This document shows, piece by piece, positions 1 to 11,315 of a stretch of DNA of 64,000 bases (its first letter is position 1; each line of letters begins with the position of its first letter). The position numbers were made by a program, and so were the translations under genes. Origin of the DNA: Ureaplasma zalophigenitalium (lineage in GTDB: Bacteria > Bacillota_I > Bacilli_A > Mycoplasmatales > Mycoplasmoidaceae). The notes under the pieces were generated by a model. The model saw nothing but the letters and a program-made list of their open reading frames with translations, was not told the DNA's origin and searched no databases. The stretch spans positions 1 through 64,000 of the forward strand of contig NZ_JAOXHJ010000002.1 in assembly GCF_025780055.1 (NCBI RefSeq), given 5' to 3'.

Positions 1-142
1 CTTGCAACGCTTCTGCATATGCATGGTGTTTTGATCATCTTCATTGCGTTGCAGCGATTACAGTAGCTGCAGAAAAAATGGTCCCTATGATCGCGCTGGA
101 TATGGCGATTTTTTTCTTTTTGGATAAGAAATTTTTTTTCAT
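1..142 (-). CDS. Exported protein, N-terminal part only
   Basis: The ATG at 140-142 follows a perfect AGGAGG ribosome binding site, and the frame runs off the left edge of the window. The 47 visible residues start with lysines, then a hydrophobic stretch (roughly residues 12-30), so this looks like a signal peptide or membrane anchor. No lipobox cysteine is seen. Two TGA codons near residues 37 and 39 must be read as Trp (W-R-W). The rest of the protein is outside the window, so no function can be given. Confidence 0.7.
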
Positions 143-182
143 GTTTTCCTCCTATATCTTATGACTATTCTATTATTTTTTA

Positions 183-476
183 TTAATAAAATCATAAAAA
201 TATGGAGTTATTCAAGTTTTTTATAAATAAATTATAACTTAAGATAATGTTTCGTGTATGTTTTATAAAACGCCAACCTTCTTTGTGCATTCATAGCAAA
301 ATTTCTTCCTTACCATATAAAAAATCATTTGGTATAACTACTGATGCAGATACTCGTAATAAATAATTCAACATGTTGCCATTATGAACCCAATTTTCTA
401 AAGTTCTTACATTTGCTTTACTAATCTTATATTGACCTTTAGGTGTTATAAAATTCAATTTACTAAATGCTCGCAT
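183..476 (-). CDS. Hypothetical 97-aa ORF, possibly a gene remnant
   Basis: An open frame of 97 residues, with one TGA read as Trp, starting at the ATG at 474-476. There is no convincing Shine-Dalgarno sequence. The first half has protein-like composition (a basic start, then KANVRTLENW), while the second half is rich in F, I, L and N, as translated AT-rich spacer would be. It lies in a stretch with several other broken reading frames (see 835-1500), so it may be the tail of a decayed gene. I do not recognise a family. Confidence 0.3.
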
Positions 477-834
477 TAAACTAACTTCTTCGTAAAATAC
501 TCTAATAACGTGTCTAAGAGTTTTTTTAAAACGTTAGAGAATTTGTCGATTAACTTATGTTTTGTTTGTTAAAACGTCTATTTTTATATTTTTGAATAAT
601 TGTCTTTTTTTCGTTTTACGAATAATCAATTTTTGTACTTTTCTAAATTCGATTGATATTTTGTTTTAGTTTAATATCTTCTCAAACCATAGTTCATAAC
701 TTAACTACTTAGACTTAGACTTATATATTTACAATCAAGCTATTTAAATAGGACCGGAACTTTTATCTGGGTATTGCGCCGTTTAACTGAACCTAATCAC
801 TAATCTTTTTAGATTAATAGTTTTGAACCTTTTA
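477..834. other. AT-rich region without a recognisable gene
   Basis: I see no open frame with a ribosome binding site, no tRNA-like cloverleaf and no strong hairpin. It separates two remnant-like frames on the minus strand and is probably decayed sequence from the same event. Confidence 0.4.
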
Positions 835-1420
835 TTACAATCTTTTCCTTAATACTGTCGATATAAAGATTTTGTTATATAACTGATTCATAAAATGATT
901 CGTATCCTTAACTTCATGTTCTTTTAGTGTATTCAATAACTCCTTGTTCCTCGCGATCGTTTCATAAACTGTTTTACTTAAATTAAAATACAGTTTTGCT
1001 GGTCGTCCTAAACCTCGCGGTGCGATATAAGTTATTTGCTGTTCTTTTAATAGCTTGCATCCTTTTTGAATAGTTCTTTGATCCGCAATTAAATCCACAA
1101 CTAAAACAGTTTGTTTGTAAACAAAGAAACATTCATCATTATTTTCTTAAAAATTACGATTCTTTGATAAAAGTGGTTGACTTTTATATAACTGTATAAC
1201 CAATGGGTCAGCTGTGGAATTTTACTTACAACTAATACGTTATAAACAAAGTCTGGTAGTTGTACGAAACCGTTCCCTTTTATTCCGCAAAGGATTAAAT
1301 ATTTAGAACTACTAAATTTTTAATTTCTCCTTCTAACCGTCACCAGAAAATATCAGTAAATTGTTTTTGGTTTTTTGAGCAATGGTGTTCATCTACTCAT
1401 CCGCTAGTATTATCTGTTCT
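835..1420 (-). pseudogene. Broken replication-initiator-like (winged-helix) gene
   Basis: Minus-strand fragments in different frames make sense together. One reads KGNGFVQLPDFVYN followed by THWLYSYIK (about 1165-1281). After a frame change, the second reads NNDECFFVYKQTVL, then DQRTIQKGCKLLKEQQI and YIAPRGLGRPAKLYFNL, ending at a true TAA at 835. An F-V-x-L/V-P opening, a L-Y-S-Y-I segment, then 'rTi.k..k.L.e...i' and 'GLG.PaklYf' is the layout of the winged-helix N-terminus of plasmid/ICE replication initiators (RepA_N or DnaD-like). The frameshift near 1147-1165 and further stops upstream argue for a dead gene. The family assignment is by motif memory only. Confidence 0.45.
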
Positions 1421-1500
1421 TCAATCACTGATGGCTCAACCTTGAATTGAATGTCTAAAAGTTTGTTTTTTAAATCTGCTCATAATTTTTAAAGCGATGA
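1421..1500 (-). pseudogene. Short decayed coding fragment
   Basis: On the minus strand one frame reads LWADLKNKLLDIQFKVEP and continues through SVIEEQIILADE to a TAG, then resumes in frame with MNTIAQKTKNNLLIFSGDG before another stop. The composition is protein-like and not that of spacer DNA. It lies directly upstream of the replication-initiator-like fragment and may belong to the same lost element. No family recognised. Confidence 0.3.
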
Positions 1501-1530
1501 AAAAAGGAGTAAGCCGTTTGGCTTACCCCC
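1501..1530 (-). terminator. Rho-independent terminator (second of two)
   Basis: Read on the minus strand, GTAAGCC-AAAC-GGCTTAC forms a perfect 7-bp stem, extended by G:C pairs, followed by TTTTTT. It lies downstream of the 804-residue lipoprotein gene and backs up the terminator at 1560-1595. Confidence 0.75.
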
Positions 1531-1559
1531 ATTTTTCCTGCACTTCCAAATATATTAAT

Positions 1560-1595
1560 AAAACAGGAAATACCTAGATTTTCCTGTTTTTAAAA
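1560..1595 (-). terminator. Rho-independent terminator of the lipoprotein gene
   Basis: The inverted repeat AAACAGGAAA / TTTCCTGTTT (stem about 10 bp, loop about 10 nt) lies about 55 nt after the stop of the lipoprotein gene ending at 1648, with a T-rich flank on the minus strand. Confidence 0.7.
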
Positions 1596-1647
1596 TAAAT
1601 TCAATTTTCAAATACTTAGTTTTAGTTTGATATCAAAGTTAGAAAAT

Positions 1648-4062
1648 TTAGGCTTTTTTTGTTAGTTCTAGTTTAGTGTTTAAATCTAGGTCGGTGAATT
1701 CGGCATTTCCATCATTAACATCGCTTTTTATAGAAATGCTGGTAATAAATAATTCTGGATTTTCATTTATATCCTTAGCATTTATGTCAAAAGAACATTG
1801 ACTATTATTCTTGTCGATTGTTATGTATTGTTGTGTAATTACTTGTTTAAAATTATTATCTTTCGTTTTATATTTTGCAAAGATTTTAAATTGGATAGGG
1901 AAATTAAATGATTCATCTAAATCAACATAGTCATTTTTATATAGTTTTTTTAATGCTTCTAGATTAATGTTCAGGTTTGTTAACGTAATCGTTAGTTTTT
2001 GTTTATCTACACTTAATGAATAAGTAGCCTTTTTAAAGTCATTACCTAAAACTTGTTCTGCAGACACCATTTCTTGTACTATTTCTTCATCTTGTTCAGT
2101 TTCCTCTTCTTCTTGTTTTTGTTGATCTTTCTGTGGTTTTTTTTCAGGTTGTTCTTCTGGTTTTGGAGCATCCTCAAAATCTAAATGTTGGTGGGCTAAC
2201 ATTTGTCTATAATCGTTGATAGTTGTTATAATTCAATCCGGAGACACTGTAAAGTTAACGTCTTTAATTTCTTGTTTCATTAGAGCGTCACTATAGAATT
2301 TGACAGCTTTAATTTTATAAAACATATCCTGAGTAATTAGGTTAGTCTGAATATTATTGTAAGATCTTTTTCCTTTAAATTCTAAAAAGAATCTACCCGC
2401 AAAATCAATTTGCGCTGGTTCAGATTTAATTATTGGCTTATTGGTTTTATACCCATCTAAATCATACTCTTGAATTTCAAAAACTACAAATGTACCTTCT
2501 TTAACTTTTGTTAATTTTTTATTGTTAGCATCTAAAAGGTGTACTCATAAATTAAAGCTATGAGTTTTAGTAGTATCATTTAAATCATTATTTAGTACGT
2601 TGCCATCATATAAAGGTTGTATAAATAAGGAAGTAAAACGAGTTCCATAATGACCGTCTAAATCGTTTGTATGAATAGTTCCCATTTTATTTAATGGCAA
2701 TGAAGGTAGACGATTATAATCGAACCATTGGTAATCAGATGTTGTATAAGCTAACTCAAATTGTACCTTTGCATTTTTGTCTTTTAATTGTACTGGAGAA
2801 TAAAAAGGTGCTTCATCAATAGTGGCTGTATTAATTTGTATTTTATTATCGCCTGTCACTTCTATGCTTTTAATATAACATTTTTCAGGTGAAGTTTTTA
2901 AAGGCAGACCATCTACTGTAACAAAAACAACTTTTAAGAATCCATCTTCGTATTTAACACTTGATGATTCTATTTCATCAGGATCATAAACAGTAGAATT
3001 CACATTACTCTTGTTAGTTGTTGCCAAGACTTTTATTGTTTTGTTCAGCAATACTTGTGGATTGTCAACTCTTAATTTTAATTCATATCTTCTTTCACCC
3101 AAAGAAGTCAGATGAGCATTTTGTTCATCTAAGTACACATTAGTTTGTTGACTATTTTTGTCAATAGAATTTTTTGAAACCTTAATTGCTTTCATGCCGG
3201 GAGTCATCACCGTTTCGAATGCACTAGTTTCTTGGTTATTGTACAATTCAACTTTTACTAAGGTATATTTTTTGTTGTTATCTAAACCAATAAATGAAGC
3301 CATAACAGTCGAACGTTCGATTTCTTTTTTCTCACTAGCTATTAAATTACCAACAAGTTGGTTTTGTTCATTTACTTCTTGTAAATAAGCAACTACTTTG
3401 GCCCCACTTCTTCGTGTTATTCCTAAATGAAGCCCATAATACTGTTTCTTCTCTTTTTGTCCAACAAACACTAATCCATTGGTTATATCTACATAAGAAA
3501 TTTTGGTCTGTGCTAAGAATTTATTATCCATTTTGTCATTTGGATTACCCAATACAAAAAGTTTAGATAATTCTACAGACGCAGAAGGATTAGGAGATGA
3601 TGGATTTTTTTGATTATTATTTTCATTTTTTTGATTATTATTTTCAGATGGATGTTTTTGAGATTGGTTATCTTGTTGAATATGGTTATGTTCAGCGTGA
3701 TTATGCATAAATTGTTCTTCGTCTAAAACAATTGTAAAAATGTCTGAAGTTTGATTATCTTTTACTAATTTATAACTAACTGTAACATTATTATTTGCTT
3801 TTTCAGCTCTCACAAATTCAACCTGTACACCCGTGTTAATATTTTCTAAAATAAACATCTCTTTAGTTAAAACACTAGGAACATCTGCTAGTTTAGTTTG
3901 TTTACTATTTTTATAGCTAATATTTGTTTTTTGGTTTATAGCAGTTCAGTCAATTGCATCATCTTTTTTTGTGTAGCAACTAGCTGCAATCGATGCTATT
4001 GAGGTAATCATTGCTAGTGAACTAAGACTAGCAATCAAAAATCGTTTATTACTCTTTTTCAT
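1648..4062 (-). CDS. Surface lipoprotein, 804 aa, with Lipoprotein_17-like and His/Glu-rich segments
   Basis: The ATG at 4060-4062 follows AGAGGA. The N-terminus is a lipoprotein signal ending SIASIAASC, so Cys29 would be lipidated. Residues about 45-110 (NISYKNSKQT ... VTVSYKLVKDNQT) match the repeat unit of the lipoprotein at 25193, which resembles Lipoprotein_17 of ureaplasmas. A low-complexity stretch follows with HNHAEHNH and repeated NNNQKN. Further along, 'FIGLDNNKKYTLVKVEL' resembles DUF1410-type Ureaplasma repeats. A second low-complexity, Glu/Lys/Gln-rich patch follows LAHQH near residue 620. Several TGA codons are Trp. It is the last gene of the cluster from 11193 and ends at two terminators. 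Function unknown; probably a surface antigen or ligand-binding protein. Confidence 0.85.
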
Positions 4063-4155
4063 TTTTTTCCTCTTTTTACTTTCTACTTATTTATATATTA
4101 ATATTTTTAAATTATTACAATTCTAGGATTTAATTATTTTTTTACTAAATATTTA

Positions 4156-5196
4156 TTATGCATTATTTTTATTAACCTTTGAGTCAAGAATTTCAACAAC
4201 TAAATAGTCGATAGGTTCACCACCATAAAAATCGTTCAGATTATTAATATGCAATTCTGAGTATTTAGCAATTAACTTAGTCCCCGATTCACTTCCTCGT
4301 TTAGCATCCATGTATTTTGCTAAGCTAAACTTTTTTAATAACTGTTTCTTAAAGCTTTTTAACTTAGGTAAGGTTGTTAAACGTTCATACAAGGTAATTG
4401 AACGTAATCCATGTTGCTTACCTTGTTCATCCAATGCTTGTGTTGTCGAAATTCGCATTCAATAACCATCTTTGTTTAATAAATAATATTCAACCTCAGT
4501 AATCGTTATTGGAATTTCTTTTTTACTAATAGGGTCAATGACGCTTTCTTTAGTTGAAGCTAAATCATTATTATTAATAATTTTTACTAATTCAACAAAT
4601 TGGTTATTTTTTGCCCGATAAAATTTCTCGTTTAATGTATTATCACTAATTAAATCAGATAAACTTTGTTTAATCAAAACCGTTGGATCATCACTTTTTT
4701 CGGGATTTAAAACATATACAAAGTTAGATATGTTAAATAAAAATCATAACCAGTTATTAGTAAACGGTCCATATGTAGCTAGGTTTCTTTGGCGTTTCGC
4801 CATATATGGTGTATATTCATTAAAAGGATTAAAACCTTTCGAATCATTTTCATTGTTTAAAGGATTGGCATAAGCATAAGCATCACGTAACTCTGTTAAA
4901 TAACCATTGTCGATGGCTTTTTGTTGTTTAATAAATGCTAAACGTTCTTTTTCGTTAGGAAATATATCCTTTAACATTAAACTTATGGGCGTATTTTTGA
5001 GAAATAATTCTCATTCATCAGACTGAGTCTCGTTTTGGATTTCGAATTTTTTTAATTTCAAATTAGAATTAATTGCTGTTGCTTGATCGTTTTTACAACT
5101 AGCCACTACACTGACAATAGAAGTTAAGGATATAACACTTCCTAAAGTACTTAATGATAAAATTCATCATTTTTTATTTTTTTGGATTTTTTGCAT
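4156..5196 (-). CDS. Lipoprotein with aromatic W-L-W motif, partner of ABC exporter
   Basis: 346 residues. A lysine-rich start, a hydrophobic core and the lipobox SVVASC (Cys34) make it a lipoprotein. Near residue 150 it has FTNNWLWFLFNISNFVYVLNP. The 832-residue protein encoded just upstream has the matching DWLWTLLNINNFEFLFNP. This spaced aromatic cluster is what I recall databases naming 'aromatic motif membrane protein' in mycoplasmas. The start lies 20 nt after the upstream stop, with a weak TTAGGT site, so it is co-transcribed with the ABC genes. Its role is inferred only from this: an accessory or surface component of that transporter. Confidence 0.85.
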
Positions 5197-5215
5197 TTTA
5201 TATACCTAATATAAA

Positions 5216-7714
5216 TTAACCCTTTCATACCATTAACATTTTGGCTGGTAGACCATATTGCTTAACTAATTTTTTTTCAAAAATATCGTAATGTCGTTGA
5301 TCACCGTGTATGTAAGATAAATGGAAATTATTTGTTAGTGTTGAAATCGAAATACTTAATTTCGACGACTTAAACGTTAATGAATATGGATAAAGTTTAA
5401 TTCCCACTTTGTCATTTTCTTTGTTTTTAGTGTAGATATTAAATCAGAATAATGAATTGTTTTTCTTTAACATTAATTCTCGACTCAAAGTATTACTGTT
5501 ATGTGCTTTGGAAACATCGGTTTCTTTTAACTCTTCAAAGATATTATCACCAAATCTAAAAGGTTTATATGGTTCAGTTAAAGATAAAGTAGTTAAATAT
5601 TCCTGACTATGATGTGAACCAGTATCCGTGTTAGTTGGCAATTTAAACCAATCGATGAATATGAATTCAAATTTATCTAAATGCGTGAAGACAAAATATC
5701 AATTTTTAGATAATAATTGAGAATATGCATCGGCTCGAGCATCAAAAATTGTTTTATCTGAAACTTGGGCAGTTTTGTCGAATTTCTTGTGATATTCACT
5801 AGCAAATTGTTTTAGTTGACTAATCAATTGGGCTTGGTATTTGGGATCATTTTGCTCATTTACATAGTCGTTAATTAGTACTGAATCGAAATTATAAATT
5901 TCATTTAACAAACTCTTAATGATTTCATTAGAAATTCTTTGTTCAACCGATTCATTTTTTGAAACTACATCTAATTCATGATCGTTATATTTTTCAAGGA
6001 ATTCTGGTATTTTAGATTCTTTTTTGGAAATTATTGTTTTTTCTTTTCCTTCAATTGTATTTAAAAAAACATCTGCTTTAACCGAACGTAATGAATAGAT
6101 TTTAAATGGAATTGTTTTTTGTAATTCTTGCGCCACTTGGTGGTTATACTTTAACATTCGGGGTTTTAAATTGAAATAGTAATTTGATTGGTCAAATTCT
6201 TTTAATAAATTTTGATATTCAATCTTTTTATGTTTTGCTATTTTGGCTAGATTATTTGGATTAAGATTAGATTCAATTTCCTGGTAAATATCAGCGATTT
6301 CGGCCTGGAATTCCTGATCAATAGCTGCCTTGGTTTTTTCTTCAAAAATATTAGCAAATTTTACTAATTCATCTTTTTTGATTTCGTGATCAAAAACAAA
6401 TAAATCTCAATCTAATCTTCCATAAAATAATTCCTGTTCATCTTTGAGTTTTGTGAGACGTAAAATTTTATTATGATCATAAACTAAATAATAAACCGAT
6501 TTCTCTTGATAGAAATTGTCTTTTGATTGGGCTCATTTATATTCATAAATTTCATTAAATGATGTGTTGTTGATACTTATTACATTATTGTTTTCATTTC
6601 ATATTTCAAACACACCGGTCACCTGGGTACCAGGACTGAATTTTTTAAATAATTCTGAGTTTGATAAATTTGTGTCATGAGTTAAATCAAACTTTAAAAC
6701 AGCCTGATGTTTTGTGTTTTTCATTTGGAAAACTAAATCATTGATTGTAAACGCTTGATAATGCATTACTGATAAATATTTATTTAAAAATACTTTTTCG
6801 TTTTGATCATTAAAAGTATATAAATTACTAATTTCGTATCGTTTATTTTTTTCTAATGGCGTACTTGTTAAGTCTAATGACAATAAGTGATTATTTAATT
6901 GCATACGTTGCGGAATCACCTTATTTTGTTGATCTTTAAAATCAACATAAACATCATGATGAATCTGCTCTTGCTGCAAATCAACATACAAATTTAAATG
7001 ATCGTTTTCGTAAATAAAAATTTTGTTAATTAATCGCTCATCGTTTTTTAAATTATAAACCCGACGGACCATATCGATTTTTTCAATATCCTTATCAATC
7101 CCAACAAAGTTATAGAAATGACCTTTGGGTAATTCGTTAATATTAAATGAGGCAATGTTTCGGTTATTGACTAATTGAACGGTTGATTTAATTTCTTTTT
7201 TATTTTTCACAAATAAATCTTGTTCACCATAGAAATAACGATACGAATCATGACCATACGGATTAAATAAGAATTCAAAATTATTAATATTTAGAAGGGT
7301 TCATAATCAATCAGTTGTCATACTACTAAATAACTGATCACGTGATCTAATTCGCGTTCTTTTATAACGTTTATTAAAGTTTAAATCACCTTTTTGTTCT
7401 TCATCATACCCTTTTGTACGATGTGGATTAAAAAATGATAAAGCTAATTTCAAGTCCTGAATATGTGAAGCACTAATTTGTTTTTGCGAAAAAGCATACT
7501 GCGCAGCCTGACTTGAATCCTGATTGAAAAAAGAATTAATTAAATTATCATACTGCGGAGATAGCAAAGTATTGTATTTTTGCAAATCAACTTTTTGATT
7601 ATTCTTCTTTTTATGTTTAATACCCAGGCTTATTGATAAGGAAAGAATACTTGAAAGACCAATAATTGAACCCAAAACCAAAGGAATAATTATTTTTTTA
7701 TTCTTGACCTTCAT
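5216..7714 (-). CDS. Large membrane-anchored protein of the ABC exporter cluster
   Basis: 832 residues from the ATG at 7712-7714. A single hydrophobic segment (about residues 9-32) after a basic start anchors it, with most of the chain outside; there is no lipobox. The aromatic motif (W-L-W-x-L-L-N-I-N-N-F) is at about residues 136-150. The rest is hydrophilic and of unknown fold. The start overlaps the ATPase gene by 17 nt, indicating translational coupling. The order permease, ATPase, large anchored protein resembles the MPN333-335 locus of Mycoplasma pneumoniae, from memory. TGA occurs as Trp many times; I checked the 6158-6599 gap and it is open. Substrate unknown. Confidence 0.85.
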
Positions 7715-8549
7715 TGTTATTATTTTCCTTTTTTTCTTTTTCTAATTTAATAACTGATTCATAATAAATCTTTTCTAATTCATCATATTTTGGTCCAGTA
7801 TAAATTAATTTCCCGCGATGAATTAGTGTTAGTGAATTCGCAAAAGACTCCATTTCTCGCAAAATATGAGAGCATAGGAAAACCGTTTTCTGGTTATCAT
7901 TTAATTCTTTTAAAATCATAAATACTTCATGACGAGAGGACGGATCTAAATTAGCTGTTGGTTCATCCAAAATAATTAGTTCAGGATCATGAATTAAAGC
8001 TTGAATTAATAAAACTTTCTTTTTTTGACCAGATGAAAATGAGATTGGTTTTTTGTTTTCCAAATGACTGATTTCAAATTTTTGCAAATAATAACGAATT
8101 TTTTCTTTAGCCTCTTTTTTATTCACGCCCGATAAAATCGCTAGAGAATATAAGTATTCAAAAGTCGTTACTTCTTCAGGGAATAAAGCAATTTCGGGAA
8201 CATACCCTAATTTAGCACGTGAAATCGGCAGACGATGATCAAATCCATCAATTAAAATTTCACCAGAATAATTTGTATAAGCATTGATGATGGTTTTAAT
8301 TGTTGTTGTTTTTCCTGAACCGTTTTCACCAATAAACGCATGCATTTCGCCTTTTTTAACAACAAAATTTAAATCTGAAACCCCACGATCAGAGTTTTTG
8401 TAGATTTTCGTTAAATTTTTTACAACCAAAATATTGTTGTGGTCAAACTCATCTTTTGATGAACCAGTAGTTGGTTTTGATTTTGCTAATCCTAAAACAT
8501 CATCATTTACTGGTGTTGTGTTCATTGAAGTCGTTAAATTATCATTCAT
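7698..8549 (-). CDS. ABC transporter ATP-binding protein (BcrA/CcmA type)
   Basis: 283 residues. Walker A is GENGSGKTT (about residues 73-81), the signature is SFSSGQKKK (an S-S-G-Q variant of the usual S-G-G-Q), Walker B is LIILDEPTANLD, and the switch His is in CSHIL. The first 35 residues are a non-conserved extension. This ATPase type drives ABC-2 exporters, and the upstream gene encodes a membrane protein with the right topology. The ribosome binding site AAGGAG precedes the ATG by 10 nt. It overlaps the 832-residue membrane protein gene downstream. Cytoplasmic face of the membrane; substrate unknown (lipid, peptide or drug export are all possible). Confidence 0.92.
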   Translation of the reverse strand: MNDNLTTSMNTTPVNDDVLGLAKSKPTTGSSKDEFDHNNILVVKNLTKIYKNSDRGVSDLNFVVKKGEMHAFIGENGSGKTTTIKTIINAYTNYSGEILIDGFDHRLPISRAKLGYVPEIALFPEEVTTFEYLYSLAILSGVNKKEAKEKIRYYLQKFEISHLENKKPISFSSGQKKKVLLIQALIHDPELIILDEPTANLDPSSRHEVFMILKELNDNQKTVFLCSHILREMESFANSLTLIHRGKLIYTGPKYDELEKIYYESVIKLEKEKKENNNNEGQE

Positions 8550-8598
8550 TTTTATATACTCCTTCAGGGATTTTTATTTTTCTTATTAAGATCATGAT

Positions 8599-11193
8599 TT
8601 ATTTGTAATCCCTTCTTACATACCCAAAATATGTTCCAATAAGCAATAAAGCGGCCACTGAAATTCAAATCACACTATAAGCTGGTTTGACTACAACCTT
8701 GTTTTGTCTTTTAATTGAATAAACTTCATCGACGTTTTGGAATAAGAAATTATTAGATTTTGATAATTCATATCGGTGCACGATCGTTCTTAACCCCGAA
8801 GGTAATTCCTTACTGTGTTGAGTTAATAAATAAGATTCATAACCACCAATATAGTAAATATAACCATCTATATTGACTTGAATTTGTGATGGGGTATATT
8901 GTAGCGTTGGTGAGTCATTTTTTAAAATATAGTCTAATATATCAGAGTCTGGTTTATTAAAGTAAATTCAGTAAATTAAAGAAGTAATTAAATACACTTT
9001 CTTTTGCATTTGATTTTCTAATTCGCCTATATAATCGTTATTTAATAAAGGAGAGATAGACTCATTATCTTGTAGATTCAGGAATGATGTACTTTGGTGG
9101 TTTACACGGTTTTTATTACTTCATGAATTAATTAATTCAATTACGTTAATAAGATATCCGTTTCGATTCTTTTGATCTAATTGATTTAAATTATTTTTTA
9201 ATTCCTCTGTAAATTGATTCTTGTCTAAATGAGCAATTTTTTGAGATATTTCGTTTGCGATAACATTTGTTGGCACTTGATTGTTTAGTGATTGCGCTAA
9301 AAAGATAACTAAATCATTAAGCGTTTCGTTTGCGAAGCTATATTTGTTGTGCAATAAAGCAATTAAAATACGAATTTGTTGAATGTAAATGTCCTTGTCA
9401 GTTGTCTCGTCTAATTTTATTTTACTCATCATTTTACGGAATTCATTAACACGAATAAGATTAAAGATTTCGTTATCTAAAATAAATTCAATGTTTTCTT
9501 TAATGTCATCCAACTCTTTAGTGTCATTAATTGCTTTTGCGTATTTTTTATTAGCAAGCACTAAGGATTCTAAATTATTTTCGTTCGCAACCGTCTTGGT
9601 TTTAGCAGCTTCTAGTTCATTTTTAGCACTGACAATACTTGGTTCTTTATTATATTTATCTTCATTTAAATTAAATTGTTCCAAGTATTTTGTTGCCTTT
9701 TTAATTTCGTTAACCACAGAAATTTTATTTTCCTTGTTAATTTTATCTAAATATACACTTAAGGCGTTAAACGTTTGATCTTTATCATTGTCATATCTTG
9801 TAATATAACTAATTAAAGTCATGATCTCTTGTTTAATTTCTAATGGATTCGCACTGCCTTTTTTATCTAAAGGAATGCTCTTTAAATATTGGTTATAGAA
9901 TTCTTCAGCTTTCGCATTAAAGACTGCTGAATCCAAAGTATTCTTAACTACATTCCAAGAAATCTTCCCTACTAAATTGGCAGGATCTGCAAAAATGTTG
10001 TTATCTTCTTTGAATTCAACATTAATGTTATCAGCGTTCATTCTTGCATATATAATTTCACGATCTTTTAAAGAACCATTGTTATTTTCTGAGACAACTG
10101 AACGGTGTCTTAATAACCCTGGTACTAAATAATTTTGATGGATATTTTGGGCAATATCCATTCTGTCGCTTACCTTATACTTACGCAAGGCATTCTCGGT
10201 TGGTTTAATTTTGTATTGGTATTCTTCTGATGCTAATTCATTAGCATATAAATATTTTTTTAAATTATTTGGTTGTAAACGAACATTTAAACCGATTGGG
10301 TCATGATCTTGTTGATTAAACACATCCATAAATTGGTATGGAACTGATAGTCATGCAAGAGCTTGTCATGGTTTAGGTGCTTGTTGAGCAGCATCATTAA
10401 TACTATTTAAAAAATCTTTCTGGCGTTTAGAAAATTCTGTATTTCGCTTCCCTTCTAGTTTCGGGATAATAAAAACTTCATCTTTATTATTATTTAGATA
10501 AAAAGTTTCCACATTTCCCAACGTTCCACTATGATAATTCGATTTTTCTAAATTTAAATATTCTGCCATTTTATTATTTGCAGGCGTAGATACTATTGAA
10601 GTAATTGATCCCACAACTGCAAGGGGAATAAAAGTAATGATAGGAGCAATAATTGCTACTTTTGATGAAGCTTTTAAAGCTATCACACTAGTCATAAAAC
10701 CAAAAATTAAAAAACTAAAAAATGGACTAAAAAAGCCTGAAACATATCAATAATTAACATGGTTTTGATATGTAAAATTACTCAAATAAAATACAATAAA
10801 ACAAATAAAAGTTACCAAACTTCAAATGGTTCCTAAAAAAACTAAAAAACCTATTTTTGTTAATATAATGTTTTTACGTGAGATGGACTTGGAAAAAACT
10901 AAAATATCAATTCCGTTCCGTGATAAATCTTTAAATATATTCAAAGATTTAATAACACTAAATATAACTGTTAATAATAAATTAATAAATATATACACGT
11001 ACGAAATAATTAAAAATTGATTTAAATCATTTGCGACAAAACGCGCGATTAAAGTGAATGGAATCATAATTAAAAAAAGTATTAAAACAAAACATCATGT
11101 ACTTACTTTTTTTAAAATTAAATGCCCTAAAAAGGACGAGTAGGAATAGCTTTTTTTAAAAGCTTCTGATATTCCTGTATGGAATTTTTTCAA
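8599..11193 (-). CDS. ABC-2-type permease with large external domain
   Basis: 864 residues. I start it at TTG (11191-11193) because a strong AGGAGG lies 10 nt upstream and no ATG is equally placed; the next ATG (11065-11067) would remove the first membrane segment. The N-terminal 240 residues hold several membrane helices (around 30-55, 60-85, 105-135, 150-175 and 185-215). About 600 hydrophilic residues follow, then a C-terminal helix (SVIWISVAALLLIGTYFGY) and a basic tail ending at a TAA. Helices flanking a large external loop suit an ABC-2 exporter with an extracytoplasmic domain. First gene of the transporter cluster. Confidence 0.82.
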
Positions 11194-11207
11194 GGTGTAT
11201 AATCCTC

Positions 11208-11315
11208 CTATTTTTTGTAACTAGTTGATATTTTAATCATTTCCTCTAATGCTGATGTTGTTAAAGGTACTAGAAAAATCAAAAAAAGAAAAAAGAAGCA
11301 AACAAAATGGAACAT
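11208..11315 (-). CDS. Possible 35-aa hydrophobic peptide upstream of the permease
   Basis: A short frame starts at the ATG at 11313-11315 and reads MFHFVCFFFLFLIFLVPLTT, then SALEEMIKISTSYKK, ending in TAG at 11208-11210. That TAG forms part of the AGGAGG site of the permease gene. It looks like a signal peptide or a one-helix membrane peptide, and an internal ATG preceded by AGAGG could give a 10-residue leader. No clear ribosome binding site precedes the first ATG. Chance remains likely in AT-rich DNA. Confidence 0.25.
   Translation of the reverse strand: MFHFVCFFFLFLIFLVPLTTSALEEMIKISTSYKK

Noticed and set aside
3158-3388. Plus-strand 76-codon ORF inside the 804-aa lipoprotein gene
   Set aside because: No ribosome binding site; it is the antisense of a well-supported gene with lipobox and shared domain.
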